In this document: piece by piece, positions 5,001 through 9,255 of the stretch
How the letters are laid out: each line of letters opens with the position of its first letter
How positions within the stretch are numbered: the first letter of the stretch is position 1
Assembly: GCA_016296635.1 (NCBI GenBank)
Contig: JAEDIZ010000080.1
Span: 1-9,255, forward strand
Direction: 5' to 3'
DNA: 9,255 nucleotides
Origin: Oscillospiraceae bacterium
GTDB lineage: Bacteria > Bacillota > Clostridia > Oscillospirales > Oscillospiraceae
Notes under the pieces: generated by a model
What the model saw: only the letters and a program-made list of their open reading frames with translations
Database searches by the model: none
Told to the model about the DNA's origin: nothing
Position numbers and translations under genes: made by a program

Positions 5001-7520
5001 ATGAATCTTTCGTTTTCAACACGCGGCTGGCAGCAATGCAGCTGGGAAGAAAATATCGATACCGCGCTGACCATGCGCTTCGGCGGCATCGAACTCTACA
5101 ATATTTTTGACGATGCGGAACTGACCGGGCGCAGCGGTCCGCTTCACAAATACAATACTGCGGCAACAGTTCGGGATCTGCGCGAAAAGCAGCTGCAGAT
5201 CCCATGCCTCGATACCTCCTGCGACATCTCCGTCCCGGGCGCTGCGCAGAGCATCCCGGATATGATGGCCGTTGCGCACAATGTACAATGCCCCTACGTG
5301 GCGGTGACGGCGCAGCGCGATGACGACGCCGAGATTTACGGTCAGCTTCAGCAGCTGCTGGATGCTGCGCGGGAGCGGCAGGTGACGCTTCTGATCAAAA
5401 CCAAGGGCATTTACGCGGATACCGCAAGGCTGCGCCGGGTGATGGACGATTTTGCCTGCGATGAGCTGGCGGCTCTTTGGGATATGCATCATCCGTACCG
5501 GGACTTCGGCGAGAGCGCTGACACGACCATCAAAAACCTCGGCGCTTACGTGCGCCATGTGCATCTGCACGATTCCGATGACGCCGAGACCTACAATATC
5601 ATCGGCGAAGGCACGCTGCCGGTGGCGGAGATGATGCGCGCCCTGGGTTCCATCGACTATGACGGCTTTATTTCTATTGAGTGGAAGCCGGAATGGATGG
5701 AGGATCTGCAGAGCCGGGAGATCATTTTCCCGCACTTTGTCAACTACATGAACCGCTTTGACAATCCGCGCGGCAAGAAAAAAATGCTTTACGACAACGC
5801 AAGCCACACCGGTCAGTTTGTATGGAAAAAGGATACGCTGATCTCCGAAACCTTCCCGCAGGTGCTTGACCGCATGGTAGAGGAATTCCCGGATCAGTAT
5901 GCCTTCAAATACACCACACTGGACTATACCAGAACCTACGAGGAGTTCCGCGAGGATGTGGACAGATTTGCGGCTTCGCTGATCTCTCTCGGCGTGCGCC
6001 GCGGCAGCAAGGTCGCCATCTGGGCAACCAATGTGCCTGCGTGGTTCATCACCTTCTGGGCTGCCACCAAGATCGGCGCCGTGCTTGTTACGGTCAATAC
6101 GGCTTATAAGAGCCACGAGGCGGAGTATCTGTTCCGTCAGTCCGATACGCATACGCTGGTCATGATCGAGTCCTGCCTCGATTCCAACTATAAGCAAATC
6201 ATTCAGGAACTCTGCCCCGAACTGGAAACGAGCGTTCCCGGTCAGCCGCTGCATTGCAGAAAGCTGCCGTTCCTGCGCAATATCATCACCGTCGGTTTTA
6301 AGCAGAAGGGTTGTTTGACCTTCGATGAGGCCATGGAGCGATCCAGCATGGTCAGCCGCGAAGAGGTTTTGCGTATGGCGGCGCAGGTGCGCCCGGACGA
6401 TGTCTGCAATATGCAGTACACCTCCGGCACCACGGGCTTCCCGAAGGGCGTCATGCTGACGCACTACAATGTGGTCAATGACGGTAAGTGCATCGGCGAC
6501 CGCATGGATCTTTCTACGGCAGACCGCATGATGGTGCAGGTGCCGATGTTCCACTGCTTCGGCATGGTGCTTTCCATGACCTCCTGCATGACCCACGGCG
6601 CAACGCTCTGCCCGATGCCTTATTTCTCGGCAAAGGTATCGCTGGCCTGCATCAATCAGGAGAGAATCACCTGTTTCAACGGCGTGCCTACCATGTTTAT
6701 CGCCATGTTCAACCATCCGGACTACAAAAAGACGGATTTTTCCTATATGCGTACGGGCATTATGGCCGGTTCCGGCTGTCCGCCGGAGCTGATGCGCCGC
6801 GCCGCACAGCCGGATGAAATGAACATGACCGGCATCGTCAGCGTCTACGGGCAGACAGAATCCGCCCCGGGCAGTACCATGAGCGCATGGAATGATCCCA
6901 TCGATGTGCGCTGCGATACGGTCGGCTACGCCTTCCCGCATATCGAGTGCAAGATCATCGATCCTGAGACCGGCGAGGAGGTTCCGGCAAATACCAACGG
7001 CGAATTCTGCTCCCGCGGCTACAACACCATGAAGGGCTACTATAAGATGCCGGAGGCGACTGCGGCAGCCGTCGATGCCGAAGGCTGGCTCCATTCCGGA
7101 GACCTTGCCTGCCGCGATGAAAACGGAAACTACCGCATCACGGGCAGACTGAAGGACATGATCATCCGCGGCGGCGAAAACATCTATCCGAAAGAAATCG
7201 AAGAATTTATTTACACCCATCCTGCGGTCAAAGATGTTCAGGTCATCGGTGTGCCGGATCAGAAGTACGGAGAGGAAGCCATGGCCTGCATCATTCTCAA
7301 GGAACCGGGCAGCGTCACGGTCGATGAAATGATGGCGTATATCAAAAAGTCTTTGGCCCGCCATAAAGTGCCGCGCTACATCGAATTTACGGAGAGCTTC
7401 CCCATGAATGCGGCAGGCAAGATCCTCAAATATAAAATGCGCGAGGATGCGACCAGACGGCTGGGGCTTGAGAATGCCGCCGGAATTGACACCGCAGGCA
7501 ACGGTGATAAGCAGAGCTAA
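5001..7520 (+). CDS. Fusion: xylose-isomerase-like TIM barrel + AMP-forming acyl-CoA synthetase
   Basis: This 839-residue protein joins two enzymes. Residues 1-255 resemble the sugar phosphate isomerase/epimerase (AP endonuclease 2) barrel: GGIELYN (28-34), LWDMHHP (159-165), YVRHVHLHD (183-191), GEGTLP (202-207), GFISIEWKPEW (222-232). D161, H188 and E227 suit metal ligands, but the usual first Glu is K133 in LLIKTKG. After a NPRGKKK linker (about 255-261), residues 262-820 are a long/medium-chain-type acyl-CoA synthetase: P-loop YTSGTTGFPKG (473-483), YGQTE (616-620), GWLHSGDL (695-702), GRLKDMIIRGGENIYP (715-730) and catalytic K807 in AAGKILK. This half looks fully active, forming an acyl-AMP and then an acyl-CoA. 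GGAAGGAG (4987-4994) precedes ATG 5001, 25 bases after the LeuA-like stop with no terminator, so the two genes are co-transcribed under T-box 1. The acid substrate is unknown. Confidence 0.9.
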   Translation: MNLSFSTRGWQQCSWEENIDTALTMRFGGIELYNIFDDAELTGRSGPLHKYNTAATVRDLREKQLQIPCLDTSCDISVPGAAQSIPDMMAVAHNVQCPYVAVTAQRDDDAEIYGQLQQLLDAARERQVTLLIKTKGIYADTARLRRVMDDFACDELAALWDMHHPYRDFGESADTTIKNLGAYVRHVHLHDSDDAETYNIIGEGTLPVAEMMRALGSIDYDGFISIEWKPEWMEDLQSREIIFPHFVNYMNRFDNPRGKKKMLYDNASHTGQFVWKKDTLISETFPQVLDRMVEEFPDQYAFKYTTLDYTRTYEEFREDVDRFAASLISLGVRRGSKVAIWATNVPAWFITFWAATKIGAVLVTVNTAYKSHEAEYLFRQSDTHTLVMIESCLDSNYKQIIQELCPELETSVPGQPLHCRKLPFLRNIITVGFKQKGCLTFDEAMERSSMVSREEVLRMAAQVRPDDVCNMQYTSGTTGFPKGVMLTHYNVVNDGKCIGDRMDLSTADRMMVQVPMFHCFGMVLSMTSCMTHGATLCPMPYFSAKVSLACINQERITCFNGVPTMFIAMFNHPDYKKTDFSYMRTGIMAGSGCPPELMRRAAQPDEMNMTGIVSVYGQTESAPGSTMSAWNDPIDVRCDTVGYAFPHIECKIIDPETGEEVPANTNGEFCSRGYNTMKGYYKMPEATAAAVDAEGWLHSGDLACRDENGNYRITGRLKDMIIRGGENIYPKEIEEFIYTHPAVKDVQVIGVPDQKYGEEAMACIILKEPGSVTVDEMMAYIKKSLARHKVPRYIEFTESFPMNAAGKILKYKMREDATRRLGLENAAGIDTAGNGDKQS

Positions 7521-7554
7521 TGACAATGTTCGAAAAATAAGAAGACCATAAGAA

Positions 7555-7583
7555 TTGACAATTGAATATTTGTATGATAAATT
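7555..7583 (+). promoter_or_regulatory. Promoter of the second T-box transcription unit
   Basis: A perfect TTGACA (7555-7560) and TAAATT (7578-7583) are 17 bases apart; an overlapping TATGAT (7573-7578) is also present but too close to the -35. No terminator is visible between the stop at 7520 and this site, so transcripts from the first unit may also read through into leader 2. Confidence 0.72.
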
Positions 7584-7589
7584 TGAGGC

Positions 7590-7858
7590 AATAAGACAAA
7601 GGCATTGATGAAGACGGTCGAATGAACTGCTTTCAGAGAGTCGGTGGATGGTGTGAACCGACAGCACGAAATTCAGGACTTATCACTTCTGAGCCGGAGA
7701 TCCGAACGCTTTGCAAGTAGACATCTCCCGTTCGCCCGCGTTAAGGGATAGGATTTGTTGGAATCCGAAGCGGCAGCATTCTTGCTGCAATTTGAGTGGT
7801 ACCACGGGTTTGTTTTTACAGCTCGCCTCAAGATTATTCTTGAGGCGAGTTTTTTATT
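7590..7858 (+). ncRNA. T-box leader 2, probable specifier AUC (tRNA-Ile)
   Basis: The T-box core TGAGTGGTACCACG (7793-7806) and all flanking elements are recognisable: a GGC/GCC Stem I base (7601-7603, 7692-7694), an ATTGA/GA kink-turn, GAAG/CTTC, a GTCGAAT/ATTC-AG-GAC helix, the distal AGAGAG (7635-7640) with GGTGTGAACCG, and Stem III GGATTTGTTGGAATCC (7751-7766). The specifier loop reads TT-ATC-A before the CTTCT-GAGC side, placing ATC at 7682-7684 with the usual purine after it and six bases before GAGC. The TGGT bulge predicts discriminator base A, which suits tRNA-Ile. This leader should let the downstream HTH-cupin-ligase gene be expressed when tRNA-Ile is uncharged. The element is certain, the amino acid less so. 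Confidence 0.93.
7822..7858 (+). terminator. Regulated terminator of T-box leader 2
   Basis: CTCGCCTCAAGA (7822-7833) and TCTTGAGGCGAG (7838-7849) form a perfect 12-bp stem with a TTAT loop and a T-tract TTTTTTATT. It sits 16 bases after the T-box core and about 20 before ATG 7879, the expected attenuator position. Confidence 0.93.
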
Positions 7859-7878
7859 GTTTCAAAAGGAGGATCATC

Positions 7879-9255
7879 ATGACAAGTCAGACTACTGTGA
7901 ACCAGCTTATGGAGGTCGCACTCCGAATCCGGGAAATGCGCGAGATCATCGGCTACAGTACCGCTACCATGGCGGAGATGACGGATGTACCGGAGGAGCT
8001 GTATCTGCAATATGAGGCCGGTACGCAGGATCTTCCGTTTACTTTCATGCATAAATGTGCACTGGCGTTCGGCGTTGAACTGACGGAACTGCTCGAAGGC
8101 TACAGCGCGACGCTGACCGGCTACAATGTAACCCGCTGCGGAAAGGGCCCGGTCACGGCGGCAGAGGAGGGCATCACCATTCAGAACATGGCGGCAATGT
8201 TCCAGAACAAGCTGGCAACGCCGTATTGGTGTACCTACACCTATGATGCGGCGCAGCTGAACCAGCCGATCCATACCACGACCCATGACGGCCAGGAGTT
8301 CGACCTTGTGCTGAAGGGCTCTTTGAAGATCCGCGTCGGCGATCATGAGGAAACCCTTCACGAAGGCGACAGCATCTTCTATAAATCCTCAACGCCTCAC
8401 GGCATGGTAGCCGTCGGCGGTACGGACTGCGTATTCCTTGCCATGATCATGGCAAGTACCGAACGTGAGCAGGTCATTACCGCCGTCAAGCCCATCGTCA
8501 TGGAACAGGACGAAAAACCGCTTCTGTGTGAGGAATTTGTCCGGGCGGAGGAGAACGAGAACGGCACGCTGAAAGCGCTTGGCTTTAAGAATGCGGAAAA
8601 GTACAATTTCGCCTTCGATACTGTGGACGCCATCGGCAGAAAGTATCCCGACAAGCTGGCCATGCTGCACATCTCCAACGATATGACCGAGCGCCGGTTC
8701 ACCTTCAAGGATGTGAAGGAAGCCTCTTCTCAGGCGGCAAACTACTTTACCTCCCTCGGCATCAAGCGCGGCGACCGCGTGATGCTGGTGCTAAAACGCC
8801 ACTATCAGTTCTGGTTCGCGATTCTCGGCCTGCATAAGCTGGGCGCCGTTGCGATTCCGGCGACCAATCAGCTGGTTGCCCATGACTTTACCTACCGCTT
8901 CCAGGCAGCTGGCGTCAGCGCCATCGTCTGCACGGCGGACGGCGATACAGCTCATCAGGTGGAGCTGGCAGAAGCAGAGACCGGCATGCAGCTGACAAAG
9001 ATCATCGCCAACGGCAAGCGCGAGGGCTGGCACAATTTCGATGCGGAGTATCCGCTGTTCAGCCGCCGATTTGTCCGTGCGGAGAATGCTCCCTGCGGTG
9101 ACGATCCCATGCTGATGTTCTTTACCTCCGGCACCACCGGCTATCCCAAGATCGCCGTACACAGCTACAAATATGCCCTCGGCCACTTTGTTACCGCGAA
9201 ATACTGGCATATGGTAGAACGCAAGGGCCTGCACTTCACTATCTCCGAAACCGGC
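7879..9255 (+). CDS. Fusion: XRE-type HTH + cupin + AMP-forming acyl-CoA synthetase (3' end outside window)
   Basis: The frame is open for 459 codons to the last base. Residues about 11-73 look like an XRE helix-turn-helix (ALRIREMREIIGYSTATMAE, then VPEELYLQYEAGTQDLPFTF and a second helix pair ending LTELLEG). Residues about 105-195 form a cupin: H132, H136 and E140 in IHTTTHDGQEFDLVLKG, then LHEGDSIFYKSSTPHG with H174. Residues about 240-459 start a CoA ligase (FAFDTVDAIGRKYPDKLAML; ATP loop FTSGTTGYPK at 415-424; then a KYALGHFVTAKYW segment as in acetyl-CoA synthetase/medium-chain ACSM-type ligases). The rest of the ligase, with the SGD and catalytic Lys motifs, lies beyond 9255. ATG 7879 follows AAAAGGAGG (7864-7872) just after the T-box terminator. 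HTH-cupin proteins are normally small-ligand-responsive repressors; here that unit is joined to an enzyme. Both the ligand and the operator are unknown. Confidence 0.88.
   Translation, partial: MTSQTTVNQLMEVALRIREMREIIGYSTATMAEMTDVPEELYLQYEAGTQDLPFTFMHKCALAFGVELTELLEGYSATLTGYNVTRCGKGPVTAAEEGITIQNMAAMFQNKLATPYWCTYTYDAAQLNQPIHTTTHDGQEFDLVLKGSLKIRVGDHEETLHEGDSIFYKSSTPHGMVAVGGTDCVFLAMIMASTEREQVITAVKPIVMEQDEKPLLCEEFVRAEENENGTLKALGFKNAEKYNFAFDTVDAIGRKYPDKLAMLHISNDMTERRFTFKDVKEASSQAANYFTSLGIKRGDRVMLVLKRHYQFWFAILGLHKLGAVAIPATNQLVAHDFTYRFQAAGVSAIVCTADGDTAHQVELAEAETGMQLTKIIANGKREGWHNFDAEYPLFSRRFVRAENAPCGDDPMLMFFTSGTTGYPKIAVHSYKYALGHFVTAKYWHMVERKGLHFTISETG

Noticed and set aside
5016..7667. Very long open frame on the reverse strand (883 codons)
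   Set aside because: It lies almost wholly opposite the TIM-barrel/CoA-ligase fusion, whose motifs are unmistakable. The reverse translation is rich in His, Arg and Ala with no recognisable domain, an effect of the GC-biased codon use of the real gene.
7755..8015. Short forward open frame overlapping T-box 2 and the HTH gene start
   Set aside because: It runs through the T-box core and terminator and is out of frame with the HTH-cupin-ligase gene, which has the strong AAAAGGAGG site.

Overview
The window most likely comes from a Firmicute, probably a gut-type member of the Clostridia. The reasons are two T-box leaders, strong AAGGAGG-like ribosome binding sites, TTGACA-type promoters, AT-rich intergenic DNA between GC-richer genes, and enzyme families typical of anaerobic carboxylic-acid metabolism. 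All supported genes lie on the + strand. I see no rRNA, tRNA, CRISPR array, insertion sequence or phage gene.

Layout. (1) Positions 1-310 are a leader with a candidate promoter and a hairpin. (2) A two-gene operon follows (311-2478): an Ldh2-type NAD(P)-dependent 2-hydroxyacid dehydrogenase and a uroporphyrinogen-decarboxylase/methyltransferase-superfamily protein, closed by a rho-independent terminator at 2498-2545. (3) Positions 2546-3210 hold a candidate promoter, a broken remnant that looks like the N-terminus of a DapA/N-acetylneuraminate lyase-family aldolase, and a 13-bp hairpin. (4) A complete T-box leader (about 3255-3542, probable specifier CUG/Leu) precedes a LeuA-like protein (3560-4975) and, 25 bases later, an 839-residue fusion of a xylose-isomerase-like TIM barrel with an acyl-CoA synthetase (5001-7520). 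(5) A second T-box leader (about 7590-7858, probable specifier AUC/Ile), with its own promoter, precedes a fusion of an XRE-type HTH, a cupin and an AMP-forming CoA ligase. This last gene begins at 7879 and runs off the end of the window.

The most interesting part is 3218-9255. Two paralogous T-boxes, which share a near-identical Stem III, appear to read branched-chain amino-acid tRNAs. They control three unusual proteins: a LeuA homologue that keeps the leucine-type regulatory domain but has lost the HxH metal ligands of its catalytic barrel, and two CoA ligases fused to different extra domains. My inference is a locus that links starvation for charged branched-chain tRNA to activation of some carboxylic acid as a CoA thioester. 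The substrate is unknown, and the upstream dehydrogenase/UroD operon may or may not belong to the same pathway.
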